A DNA stretch of 64,000 nucleotides from Asterochloris sp. CNOR1 (Eukaryota > Chlorophyta > Trebouxiophyceae > Trebouxiales > Trebouxiaceae), in contig OZ017750.1 in NCBI GenBank assembly GCA_963969365.1, forward strand, positions 3,534,001 to 3,598,000, written 5' to 3'. Position numbers and translations under genes: made by a program. Positions within the stretch are counted from its first letter, which is position 1, and every line of letters begins with the position of its first letter. Below are positions 34,056 to 45,338 of this stretch, piece after piece. The notes beneath the pieces were generated by a model that worked only from the letters and a program-made list of their open reading frames with translations, was not told the DNA's origin and did no database searches.

Positions 34056-36582
34056 ATGGCTACAATCCAGGACCTGGTGACGGCACTGATGCCAGATGAG
34101 AGCAAGGCGCGCCTGATGGAGCAGCTTGGCTATGATGATCACAATGCAGTGGACTCAGTGGTGTCAATGCTGACCATGCAAGACCTTGAGACGGCAGCAA
34201 AAGCGGCAGGGCTGAAGCCTCCGCTGACCATCAGGGAGAAGAGGGCTTTGCTGGCACAACTTCAGCCAGCAGGTAAGCGAGTGATGGTCGAGAGGAGGGC
34301 TTTCTGAATGCTATGCTGTGCAGGGCGCAGTTGCCATAGGCTGGATGTGTACAGGAGGTAGCACGTATCCCTTGCGGCTGCCCTGAATGGCTGTACCTCA
34401 ACATGCTGACCTGTTAGTGATGTATGTGGTTTGGGTGAGCAAGGTCATAGTGGCCTGAGCTCTCAGGTGAGATCATGCTCAACCTGTGGCGCCCACAAGC
34501 ATACCAGCCAAGCTGTGTCAGTTGGCCGAGGCATGCTTGTCTGTAATGGAAGAGACATCAGTGAGAGGTCATATCTGGGCCTGGCCGTGATCACCTTGTG
34601 AGGGGTCTGGGCAGGTGTGACTGCAGCTTGTGAGCTGGCTCACATACTTGGGATGTTTCCAGGGGCACACACCCGTCTCTTTTTGGCAGGCCAAGATGGC
34701 CCATGTCCTGTGGGAAGGGTGCCTGTGCTGTGTTGTTGGTGCTGCCTTGTGCGGCCAGGTCATGGGCGCCCCTTACAGCTGTTTGCTGGCAGTCACTCTG
34801 ATGGCTGACTTGATGGCTGTGTAAGGGCCTGGCTTCAAAGGCGTACTCTAGCATGCTGCTGCTGCTGGAGAAGTTTGGTTGCCGTGGTGCATGTCAATGG
34901 AAGCAGCGTCTCATTGCATGGCTTGGGGCCGCAAGTGCAGGTAACAAGCTGGCTGTGCACTGAGCCAGTGAGCAAATGCTGTTGTCAGTGGCTGCACAGG
35001 CTGCTCATTTCAAGCGCAGAGACTCACTTGACAGCAGGCAGATCAAACAGGCACAAAGTGAGGTTCAGTGTCATGAGGTCTGTGCTGTGCTGTCAAGCAG
35101 CCCTGCCACATGCATATGAGCTGGCCCATTTGTTGGTCACCACACGAGGCATGTCACCAGCTTGTACAGTCTGTCTGGGAGGCAAAGCTTTAGTGCCAAG
35201 CAACACAAGCAACTACTTTAAAGAACAAGCTTGTGCGTACTATCACGTGCGTGTTAAGATGTTTGCCATGCTTTGCTGACCGCAGGTAGTGCGAAGCAAG
35301 TGTTCGTGCTTCGCTTGCACTACTAGGTGTTGGTACGCCAACATCTTGGCGCATAGGCCTCTTGTGCAATGCCATCTGCTGATGTGCTACTCATGCATGA
35401 ACTGGGAGGTGAAGCAATGCTTGTGAAAGTCCAGTGTTACTGTGCAATGCAGGGCCAGGTCAGAACGTCTCTGCGCAGCTTGAGAGGCTGGCAGAGGGCC
35501 AGGCTGTGCTCACAGAGGCCATGAGGGCTGTGCAGAATGGTGTGGAGGCCATTCGCTTGGTGCAGCCCTTCAATGCTGACCTTCTGAAGCAGAGCTTCCG
35601 CCCAGGCACAGCCAGTGAAGGACGCAATGCCCAGTTCCACCAAACTCTGAACCACTACTACAGCGCCAAACCTCAAAGAGGGCGAGAGCGGTGCATGGTG
35701 CTTGGCCGCTTGGCTTGGCAACCCCATCTGTGCCGCGCATCTGCTCCCTGTCCAACAGGAGGTAAGATGATGGTCACAATTTAAGCGACACCTGCAAGAC
35801 TCTGACGTGGCATCTAGATGAGCTGTATATGGGTGCTGCATCTGCGGCGCAGATTTCCGTGCTGCCAGTCACCACCCACATGTGGGTGGGCACTGCCAAG
35901 CAGTATGCCCCCTCTGCAAGCACCAAGAGATGTTCATGTTATACTGCAGGTGCACAAGGCTAAGCTTGGACTTACTTCGATCAATGACCCCAGGAATGGC
36001 CTTTTGTGGTGTAATGCCATTGAGTCTGCCTGGGAGGCATGGGCATTGGCAATTGGCGTGGAAAAAAATGGCATTTGTGTCGTAGTGGTGAGCACTCTCA
36101 ATGCTGAGCTGCAAGTCTGCCGTCACCCGTGTGATACGATGTCGCTGGACCCTTGTGGTCCAACCTGGTCTTGTGTTTGCCTTTTTGCTGCTTTCCATGC
36201 CTGCTTCATCTTTGTTGTTGTTGCCTGCCTGGCACATATGGCCTCCTGCCTCTAGATGGATGCACTCTACAGACCAGTAATGTAGTCCATCAGCTCGTTT
36301 GCTTCTTGCAGCACTTGCTCGCGTCTTCTGTGTATCATACTGGAGAGCCTTTGCTTGCAGGTCCTGAACAAGGAGTGGGACAGCAAAAGTCTGGCTTCAG
36401 AGACAAAGTCAAAGGACCCACATGATGTTAACATTCTGTGGAGTTTCACCTATGGCGATCTGCAGAATTGCCAGCTGTCCTTCCCAGGCACACTCAACAG
36501 GCCAAGCAGGAGATGTATATTGTTCATGGGGCGACTGAAGCCAGACCTCGCAAGAGAAGGAGGTGCTATCCCCTGCAGCTGA
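34056..36582 (+). CDS. HNH_2-type (putative endonuclease-fold) protein
   Basis: Four exons: 34056-34272, 35453-35761, 35950-36087 and 36361-36582 (TGA), with GT-AG borders and matching phases. The N-terminal part (MATIQDLVTALMPDESKA) and a helical segment (QLERLAEGQAVLTEAMRAV) precede an HNH_2-like core: RCMVLG, then AAHLLPVQQE, then INDPRNGLLWCNAIESAW, and a C-terminal block with NILWSFTYGDLQ and LNRPSRRCILFMGRL. The AHLLP, DPRNGLL and RPSRR blocks are typical of HNH_2 proteins of fungi and algae, mostly uncharacterised. RCMVLG and AAHLLP lie in different frames within exon 2, separated by one surplus base at about 35713-35722. The summed exon length is one more than a multiple of three, in agreement. 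Nuclease activity is not shown. If the slip is real, the gene is broken. Confidence 0.7.
35286..35323. repeat. Short bulged hairpin
   Basis: GTAGTGCGAAGCA pairs with TGCTTCG-CACTAC around an 8-nt loop, with a 4-nt bulge on the right arm. It lies in intron 1 of the HNH-type gene. A small GTTGG/CCAAC hairpin follows at about 35329-35342. Confidence 0.6.
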
Positions 36583-37663
36583 CCTCCCAATGCTTGACCT
36601 GAACGAATGAGTGAGTGGTCTGGCAAGCGTGGGGTCGTTACATGGCTCCGAGATGCTTTTCCAATGGCCAGTCCGTCAGAAAAGGCAACTGAGCCTGAAG
36701 ACAATGTTTCTGAGCTGGCCCAGTCCTTGCCAAGTGCCTCTGCATCAAGATGAATGCCGTTCTGCTGTGGCCGCCACCACTTTCTGTTTGCTGACATCCA
36801 TGCAGTGCCTGCGTGCCAAGTGCAAGTCAATTCAACTGAGAACCCCCCTGTGCCTGATGCCTGCCATGTGCCTGATGCCTGCCTTGCGGCTGACTTCTGC
36901 CTCAGGCATGCCTCCTGCCCTGCGCCTGACTTCAGCCTCAGGCCTGCCTCCTGCCCTACGCCTGCCTCTGCCTCAGGCCTGCCATCATGCATTCGCTTGA
37001 CGGACATTGAGGTGAGGCAAGGATTCGTTTTGCCTGGGTGCACAGCAGATCCTCTGGGTGCACAGCAATGGCCTGGTCCCTCTCATTAGGGACAGGCATG
37101 GCTGCTCCCCAACCACCTGGGGAGTCTGGGAGTGGTGCACCATTTTGCTGGCCCAACAGCACTATACTGGGCACAGCATGGGGAGAGACTGGCACTGGCT
37201 GGAGCTCATCTACCACCCCAGACAGGTGTCTGCAGGCTTGGTTAAGGGCCGCTCTGAGGAAAGGGGCCTGTCTGGGGAGCAATTGTTACGCAGTTGTGCT
37301 ATGTAGTCCACAGCCAGCCCCAGGCTGATGACATGGTTGATATAGCTGCTGTACTCAGCAGATGGCAGCTGGTAGTGCTGCTTGAGGGTCGATCTAGTTT
37401 GGCGCGCTTTAAGGTTGAGACTTAGGGCTTAAGGTTACAGGGTGTGACATGGGCTAATGATAATATGACTTGTCAGAAAGTCAGATTCTGCTCAAAGGCC
37501 AAACACCTTTCAGCTCGGAGCCGAAGATGTCATCATCAATAGCAAAGCAGGTGAAACGGCACTGATACAGCCCCACCGCTCTGCTGCATGCATGTCACCA
37601 TCTGTATGAGAAGGGTCTCCCTGGACAGGACGCATACAGTCTGCATCATCAGTGCAGGTGCAG
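36583..37663. other. Intergenic with a Pro/Ala-like tandem repeat; RbcX 5' end probably here
   Basis: About 1 kb. At 36857-36975 a degenerate unit of roughly 33 bp (GCCTCAGGC-TGCCTCCTGCCCT) is repeated three to four times. The transit-peptide exon of RbcX should lie in this stretch, but no candidate could be joined with confidence. Confidence 0.45.
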
Positions 37664-38906
37664 CACGGCAGGGCTCTGCAACGCTGCCATCTGCGCAGCA
37701 GGGACCCACACGGGCACAGGCACCACCGCCCTGGCCAAGTGTGGGCCAAGATGTATGTACCCAGCGACAGCTTCAATGGCCTCAGTCCAGAAAAGAAGGC
37801 TGCGACACATCTCAGGGCCATGCAGACCTTTGTAGCATGCAAGTGAGGGGCTGCAGCCAATCGGGGCCTGTCAGCGCTCAGTCCTCACTTTCACATTCTG
37901 AGGTCTGGTCTGTGACTGCAGGGTTATTCTTTCTCAGCTGGCTGGCTCTGGGCGTGGCGACCTCGGCTCATACAACAATCAGAGCCATTCTGACTTGATT
38001 GACATGCTGACTAAGGTTTCAATCAATGTAAGTGCGCTGTGCCGGCCACCAACCTGTTGCTGTCTGTACAGCCTCCCACAAGCCTGCTGCTGTGCAGGAC
38101 TGTGATGACTGGCTGAAGCAGATGATGCGCAAGAACGAGATGCTCGGTAAGCACCTCCCCTTGCAATCATTGACGCCGCCATCATGCGCATCTCACCTGA
38201 TGCTGCTGCGCATCATGGAAGTCTGCTCTTGTTTTCTGTTTCCCAAGAGACAGGCTGCTCTCTTAGAGCGCTTGCTGTCTTGGTGATGATTGATGATAGA
38301 AAGGCATCGGGCATTGCCTGCTGCTGCCCTGCAAACACTGCACGTCATGGCCGCCTGCTGCTGTGCACTGCAGCAATGCGCATCATGGAGGTGCGAGCAG
38401 CATATGCAGAAGAGGATTTTGAGTGGGAGCAGCTGCGAAGGTGGGTCCCGCTGATGCATGTCCAGGCACTCTGTCAAAAGTCATTGATGGGGCAGCACCA
38501 TCACTGTACGCCTACACCACAGCAGATGTCTGGGTTTGGCCTCTCTCACAACCTGCAGTGCTCATGCCTCTGGACCTGTGCTGGTCCTCAAGCATTTCTG
38601 CTCTAGGTAGGGCTGCTCACTTGGGGACTCCCACCCTGCTAGGCCGCCTTCTGCTTGCCCTTCCAGACGTTTCATGTGATGCAGGCTTGTCATCAAGGAC
38701 ATGAAGGATGCAAACCTAAAGCTCATGAAGGTCAGCGATTATCCTAAAGCTGGCATGAAGAGGGCCGCTCACCTGTCCAGCCGCACCGTTTGTGCGTTAC
38801 ATTTGCATGCAGACAGGCAGCCGCCATCCAGACAAAGATTTGTATGACCTTGCAGGACTATGCTTCTGATGCTTTTGCCAAGTCAGCAGAGGCCTCGTCA
38901 TCCTGA
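37664..38906 (+). CDS. RbcX: RbcX, Rubisco assembly chaperone (type II), 5' end incomplete
   Basis: RbcX is a plastid homodimeric chaperone that binds the C-terminus of the Rubisco large subunit during assembly. Exons are about 37664-37842, 37922-38027, 38098-38146, 38374-38440, 38685-38730 and 38856-38906 (TGA), all GT-AG and in phase. They give MYVPSDSFNGLSPEKKA, LRAMQTFVACKVILSQL, an acidic loop region (YNNQSHSDLIDMLTKV), DDWLKQMMRKNEML, AMRIMEVRAAYAEEDFEW, LVIKDMKDANLKLMKDY and a short Ser/Ala tail. The block order MYVP, FTYVA-like helix, LAxRIxEVR and NxxLM matches plant and algal RbcX. The strong MEVR and FEW conservation points to the type II group. The residues before MYVP are basic, as expected for the end of a transit peptide. 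A TGTAA motif lies 316 bp downstream of the stop. Confidence 0.9.
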
Positions 38907-39221
38907 AGCATGAAGCTGACGACGAGGCATAGGCGGTCTCACCCGCCAATGCAGCAGAGCTCTTGGCATTTCAGGCAGGCAACAGCAGACCAGCGCTGTG
39001 GCATATGCCAAGAGTGCTCCCATAGCAGAGTCACAAATTCAGGTGCCCAACTAGCACAGGCGTCAATGGACGCCAGTACCTCACCATCTTTCATTCATTC
39101 TGGACCTTGCAGCAGCAGGAGACACATGCTGTGCACCTTCATGCATATGCAAACAAAAGCAGCTGGCAATACACTGAGATGACCTAGAATGCATATTTAT
39201 TGTACCAATCTTTGCGTTTGT

Positions 39222-39226
39222 TGTAA
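39222..39226 (+). terminator. Candidate TGTAA polyadenylation signal for RbcX
   Basis: TGTAA is the usual chlorophyte poly(A) signal. This copy lies 316 bp after the RbcX stop and before the convergent oxidase gene. The short motif could occur by chance. Confidence 0.4.
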
Positions 39227-39343
39227 AAGAGCTAGCCATTGAGTGTAAGCAGCACAACAAAGCTGTGCTGACAAGCGCCTGCTGATTGAGGGCCACTCAC
39301 GTACACTGGGCTGATTCATGTCCAGAAAAGGGGCAGTCTATGA

Positions 39344-42300
39344 TCACAGCCTGCTGGGGATTAAGCCATAGCTGATGCCTGTGGGCGGCATGATGAGATC
39401 ACCTGTGATGCTTTTGAGGTCCCGGCATCCAGCCAAAATCATGGCCAGCATCAACTCCTTCTCGATAATGTTCAGCACTCTTGTCACTCCAGCCTGTCCT
39501 TCAAGAGCAAGGCCATACAGAATGGGCCTGCCCAGCAGCACTGCATCTGCTCCCAGTGCCAGTGCCTGCACAGAGATGGCTACTGTGTAGCATGCAAGCT
39601 TGCTGGTAACCTGGGCAGCACAGTAAGCTTGACAAATACCTCAGCGGCCATAGCAGCAGTGGCACTGGGACTGCAGCCCTATTTGCAGCATTGCACAGAA
39701 GCTGCATGCCTGCCAAGCCTGTCTGTCCCCAAGGAGACTGCAGCATAGCTCAAAAACCATGCAGCCTGCCATGTCCTGCAGCAGGACCTGTTTCCTGTAC
39801 ACCAACGCGGGAGCGCGCACCAAAGCTGCTTTCGGGCAGCCCTGCCTCAAGCGTGAACCTGTCCCCAGTGAGATCAGCAGCAAAGCCAAAGGTGAACAGC
39901 AGCTTGTCCCCTGGAGCAGGGCTGGCACTCTCCACGGGTTCCATTCAGGAGATTGGGGCTTCACCTTGAGCACATCTGTCCCTCGTCTGATGCCACCATC
40001 CATCAGAATAGGCACTCTGCGCCCCACGGCTTGCCTGCAGCAAAACAGCACACCAACCTTTTGGCGTGCTGGCTGGCGCTGGAGGTCGAGTCATGATCAG
40101 CAAAGCACCCCAACCCCACCAGACGTACTTTGAGGCTTCACTGAAGGACACAGAGGCTGTGCTTCGTTGCGTGAAACATGTGTAGCGAGCCTGCTGCCTG
40201 CCTGGCGTGATTCAGTACCCCAGGATGCAGGCGCGTAGTTCTGTGTCAGCAGGCAGCGCAGCAGCTGCAGACTCTTGGCTGTGCTATTTGCTCTTGCACA
40301 TGCCTGACTCACACGGAAGACGCTGCTTGCCACGCCGCTTCCAGCGGCACCTGAGTCTGCACAACCTACCTCACAAGCTGTATCACGTCCAAAGAAGCAG
40401 GCGCACAGTCCAGCTGGCGTCCGCCGTGATTGGACACAACGATGCCATCCACTCCACTATCTACAGCAATGCGTGCATCGCTGGGGGACAGAATACCCTG
40501 CACAATGCAGAATCGAGGCTGTCAAGCAGGGGTTTGTGGAGATCACGTGCAGACTAAATGTCAGCTGGGGGCCAGCGGTTTGTCGCCACAACCTGCTCTG
40601 CTGCTGGACAGCCCCGTCTGCTCTTCACTGGGAAACCCTATGCCATACATAAGGTGCAGTAGAAGGTCAGCAGTGCTGCCCAGGCCACTTTCCCAAGCAG
40701 TGCCCACATGGTCAGGGGACGAGATGCCCTGCCTGAACTGCAGAAGGACGGTCAGCTCAGGGCCACTTCCAAGCCACTGTGTGGTTATTCAGCGTTCAAG
40801 GCCCACCTCCCTCAGGAGACTGCAGGTGGAGCTGCAGAGGTGGCACACACTATAGCTTTGGCCAGGCAGGGCTTCATACAGATCTGCCACCCTTGTGGTC
40901 AAGGAAGATGGTGGGGCAGGGAAAGCATTGTAACAATCTGTGAGACAACATTGCTGTCCAGTCCGCACATTCCTGCAATGTACACAACAAACAAAGGGAA
41001 CAGGATGTTCGGCACAAAACATGATGAGATAGAGACTATCATTCAAAGCCACGATCCATTGCAAAGGCTTGTGAGTGATGGTGACACACTAGGGTGAAGT
41101 GCTCAGACCCCAGAGCAATGATGCCTGGCTGCACCAGCATGCCAGACCTCAAACAGAAAGGGAATGAGTGAATCAGGTTGCACTGCACACTTGTGGATAA
41201 TTGTGAAGGCTGGGCACCTGCCAGTATGTCCTCAGCCAGTGCCCAACCACTGTTTTGCGACCTCAGCAAGCATTCCTTGACACAGATCGAGCAGAAAGGT
41301 GACGCAACGCATAGACCAGCACTGTGGTTGAGCTGCTACTGGCAGGCCCAGAAGCCCCTTTGCAGTTGCAGATACCCAGGCGTCGATGCAAATCTCGAAG
41401 CGCTGTTTCACCTGCACACAAGCACATTATTTTCTCCAGTCAACTGATGGACAGTTGCGTCTAAAGGTGTTGGTTGCTTAGGTACCCAGTGAAGCACCTT
41501 GCGTACGAAACATAGATGAGTGGTGCAAGCAGGGGCACCACGCACCTTAACAAAGATTGGCAGGGAAGTCACGCTGCGCATCCAGGTGACAAAGTCCCAG
41601 GTCTGGGAGTCATCGACATGACTGCCGAAGACTTTGATGAAGGGGGTGTCCTTTGGCGTTGTGTCTTTGTGGCGCTTCGCCAGGCCCTCCAGGTGCTCCA
41701 AGCGGAGTCCGTCTGGCAGCCTGAATCTGCAGCTTACGGGAAAGCAGATTAGTTTGACATGGCTGCTTACTTTTGGCACAAACTGCTCCAGCTGGGTGTT
41801 TGAACCTGCAGAACACGGCAGAGCCGGGATATGGGCTCAGGCACTCAACTTTTGCGGAAGACCCAGCAGCTGAAGCCCATGTGGTAGCCTGAACCTTACA
41901 GCATGCATCAGAGCGTGTTAGTGTCACCTCAGCTGCTCAATGCTGCTTGAGGCAGTGCCTTTCTGGCAGCTTGCACCTGCAGCACGCAGCTGTTCAAGTT
42001 GGTATGACTTCAGGCGCACAACCCTGGCACAAACTCAAACAGGGCTTCAGGCTGAGCGGATGTGCAACCAGATGGGGGGTCAAATGCTGTGGCACAGATG
42101 CGGCAGAGGGGTCCCATCTTGCAGTTTGCACCAGCAGCAGAACTTTGCAGAGCAGGATGTCTGACCTCAAGTATACAAGTGTATATGTACAGAAGCTTTC
42201 TGCGGCCTGTGGTGTGATATGGAGTCATCAACGCAGCTGGTCAGCCATGACAGGCAGCCGTGCATGTCTCAGGCACTGGAACTTGCTTGACTGCCCTGCC

Positions 42301-45074
42301 CATCTGGTGCCTCCTTCATCAAGCAGGCAGGGCTACCCCAGTCACACATGCTTGCACAAGCACGCAGCTTGTGTGCTTATCAGCAGTGCATGCCATGACC
42401 TGCCACCAGCTGGAAGGCGTGCTGCCTCTAAAGAAGATGATAGGTCAGCAACAACTCACTGCGGCCACAGCTCTTTGCTGCCTGCCTGCATAGCAAGGGT
42501 TCATAGCCCGACCTCACTCACTGAGAGTGCTCACTCTCTTGCTGCCCCGCTGCTGCTCTGTTGCCCTCACCAGCGGTCAACTCACCTGGTGCAAACAGTC
42601 ACCCTGCTGTTGCCCCTGCTGCCTGCCTTCCACAACAATATGGAACACTCACATGCCTCACCCATTGCGGGCATCAACCTCCCTGTTTCCCAGATGTGGA
42701 GCATCCACAGTGACCATGACTGCGTTATATCCTGACTTCTCTGCTCCTGCAGGGCATAGTCGATGGTCCCGCTTGCAGGTACAACTTCAGCAGTATAACA
42801 ATGATGTGCAGGGCTGTGCTGTGCAATGCAGTAATAGAACACCTTAGTGCAGGGCCAGGACCCAGCCAGGTACCCAGGCCTGCTCATGCGGGCAGGGCTA
42901 CACTGCGCGGCACTGCACAGGTTGGCTGCTGCTCTTGCAGCAGCAAACAGGTGGGGCCTTTGATGCCTGGCCCATCAGCTGACCCCGTGGTACATCATCA
43001 GGTGCACCTCATAGCTTGTCACTGCCGAGAGAGATGCTGCAATGCCCAACCAGGCAATCAGGCTTGCTGACATGAACACTGCTTCAATGTACAGCACTGC
43101 ATGAGGCCATGGCTCTTGCCGCAGCACACAGCGTGGGGGTCCTGCTGCACCATCCCATCAGCTGATGCCCCAGTTCCTCATCAAGCCCACCACGCAGCCT
43201 GTCCCTGCCACCAGAGGTGCTGCTGTTCACCCTGAGCAGACTCAAGCTGGGCAGTGCAGAAACTTGTGCTGGGAGAAGCACACAGCAGCAGCAGCAAACC
43301 GTTGCAGCAGTGCTCTGAGGTCCCACTCCTTGCAGCACTCCCGATGCCCCTTTCAACAAGAGCATGCTATACGCAGCCCAGGCCTTCACACCCCGCCCTG
43401 AGGCACATAGCTGAGATGCAGCTGCTCTGGGTGTTATCAGGACAGGGCTGTCCTGGCAACCCTGGCAGCTGGGGATAGCCCAAGTTGCCAAGCAACTGAG
43501 AAGACCAGAAGCCTCACTCAGCAGCAGGCACTCCCCTGCTCCGCACCTCCAGTCGCTGCAGCACTCCCTACCAGGCAGGTACATGCTATGAGCACTTTCA
43601 ACATCTCACTCTGCAGTAGCTCTCTGGTATACTCCCGATCCTTGATGATGTAGAGCTGGAAGAAGCGGAGCACTGAGCTGCCCACAGCTTGGGCCACATC
43701 CTCCATGCTGGTGGTGGACATGGTGGACAACACCTGCAGCAGGGCACTTGAGCAGGCTCATCTGAACAGGGTTGTGGGGCGTTTCCAGAACTGAGGCGTG
43801 CCGGACCTATATCAGAGCTGGTGAGCAGATGCGGGATGGTGACAGCGCAGACAGGGAGGCTGCATGAACTTCACAGCCCTCATGCCCCACCAAACTTTGA
43901 CGGAAGAACTTGAAGAGGTTTATGTTGTTGCAGCAAGTGAGGCTTGGGGGACACATGAGAGTGAGTTTGGGGGCCCTCGAGCAATCCTGGAAGCTTTGCC
44001 ACCCAGGCACATCAGAATGGAGCTCCTGGGTGCTTTGACTACTGCTGACCCATGTGATGGATTGTGCAACTACCAGAGTCCTGTAGGGCTCAGCCAACAC
44101 AACTGCAGTTGTAGGGATGTGCCGCAGGTTGGCGGCAAGAGCAATCAGACAGGGGCAGGCCCTTGGCCAGCCAGGCACCAGCAGCTGCCCCTGCCTCCTG
44201 TGGTGCCCGGGGCGCCCACCAGCTGCCAGAGCACCCACCAGCAGCAGGTGCCACTGCCCCTGGAGCGTGTAGTGGCTTGGCACACATGCAAGGCAGCTGC
44301 AGCGCCGCATGGGCCAACTCCCCAGGACGCAATGTGTGAGGCCAGATCAGTACCTGTGGAGGCCAAGCAGACATCCAACTACAAGATCTGCTTGAACCAG
44401 GGGGCAGGGCTGTGCTCGAAGCTTGCCACCCCAAACAGCTCACCATAGCTGAGCCAGCCTGAGCCGCGGCCTTGGCAACTGCGAGCTCCCCATCTGGATG
44501 AGCCATGCGCTGCATGGCCATTGGTGCCACCAGGATGGGCAGCTTCAGCCTGTGACCTGCAAAATCAGCATCTGCTCTGATACTGCAGCCAGCTCACGCC
44601 AGGAGATACCCAGACAATTTCGACTAAGCTGATAGCTGGGATTGAGAAGCACAGCCTCAGCCACAGCAACCAGAAAGGTCGGTCAAGGGCAGCTGCTGTG
44701 GAAGCCAGACCCATGACCTGGGCCCCAGGGAACTGCAATATTGGGTTCTGCTCACCCAGAACTCATGCTTACCTAGGAGGGTCATGCTCAGCGAGACCTT
44801 TGAGACATTGACCATGATCCTGGGCATCAGCCTGTATCGGCTGTACACAGCCCTGTTGTCCCGCAGCGTGCTTTCAGTTTCTGCGCCACCTGCATAGTAT
44901 CCGTACACTGCCGCTGGCAGCTTCTCCTTTGCCAGCCGCTGCAGCAAGAGAGGCAGAAGGCTCAATGAAATGGACCTCCCGCAAAGAACAATATGCACTT
45001 GCCTCCACTTCCTCAAGATTGAAGAACTTGGGATCTGCTGGATAAATGGCTGCAGGTCCTGCTGCTGTGGTCAT
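39344..45074 (-). CDS. GOX: Glycolate oxidase-family FMN enzyme with peroxisomal signal, 386 aa
   Basis: A flavin (S)-2-hydroxy-acid oxidase (glycolate or L-lactate plus O2 to the 2-oxo acid plus H2O2). Nine minus-strand exons join in phase to 386 residues: 45074-45003, 44938-44773, 44556-44444, 43733-43610, 42746-42662, 41726-41546, 40497-40370, 40034-39965, 39565-39344. Family motifs appear in order: [63 protein letters not shown] (catalytic Lys region), [12 protein letters not shown] (catalytic His and Arg), [29 protein letters not shown]. It ends in SRL, a peroxisomal targeting signal. Intron 1 has a GC donor (GAG|gcaagt). An insertion relative to the spinach enzyme ([15 protein letters not shown]) lies in exon 6. 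The gene is divergent from the dioxygenase-like gene 265 bp away. Glycolate versus lactate preference cannot be read from sequence alone. Confidence 0.95.
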
Positions 45075-45338
45075 CTGACTGGCAGCTCCACCTCGAAGCT
45101 TAAGATTGCATGGGATGCACTTTCAACCTGGAATGCAGTTGGACTGGCATTGCCGTCTCGGGAACTCAGCCTCTTGAGTGATTACTCAGATGTTAGTTCA
45201 GATCACAATGTCAGGTAGGTCTCCTGTCGGTAACCTTATATGTGACCGCCCCGCAACATCTTTGCTCAATCGCAGGCGGGTACACAGGGTTACACTGCAG
45301 CTCAGCTCCTCAGTCCTGGTGTCGGACAGCAGATCGCC

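Noticed and set aside
41232-41417. Minus-strand frame with [18 protein letters not shown] as a possible oxidase exon
   Set aside because: The oxidase exons at 41726-41546 and 40497-40370 join directly and match the family without a gap, so this piece is intronic.
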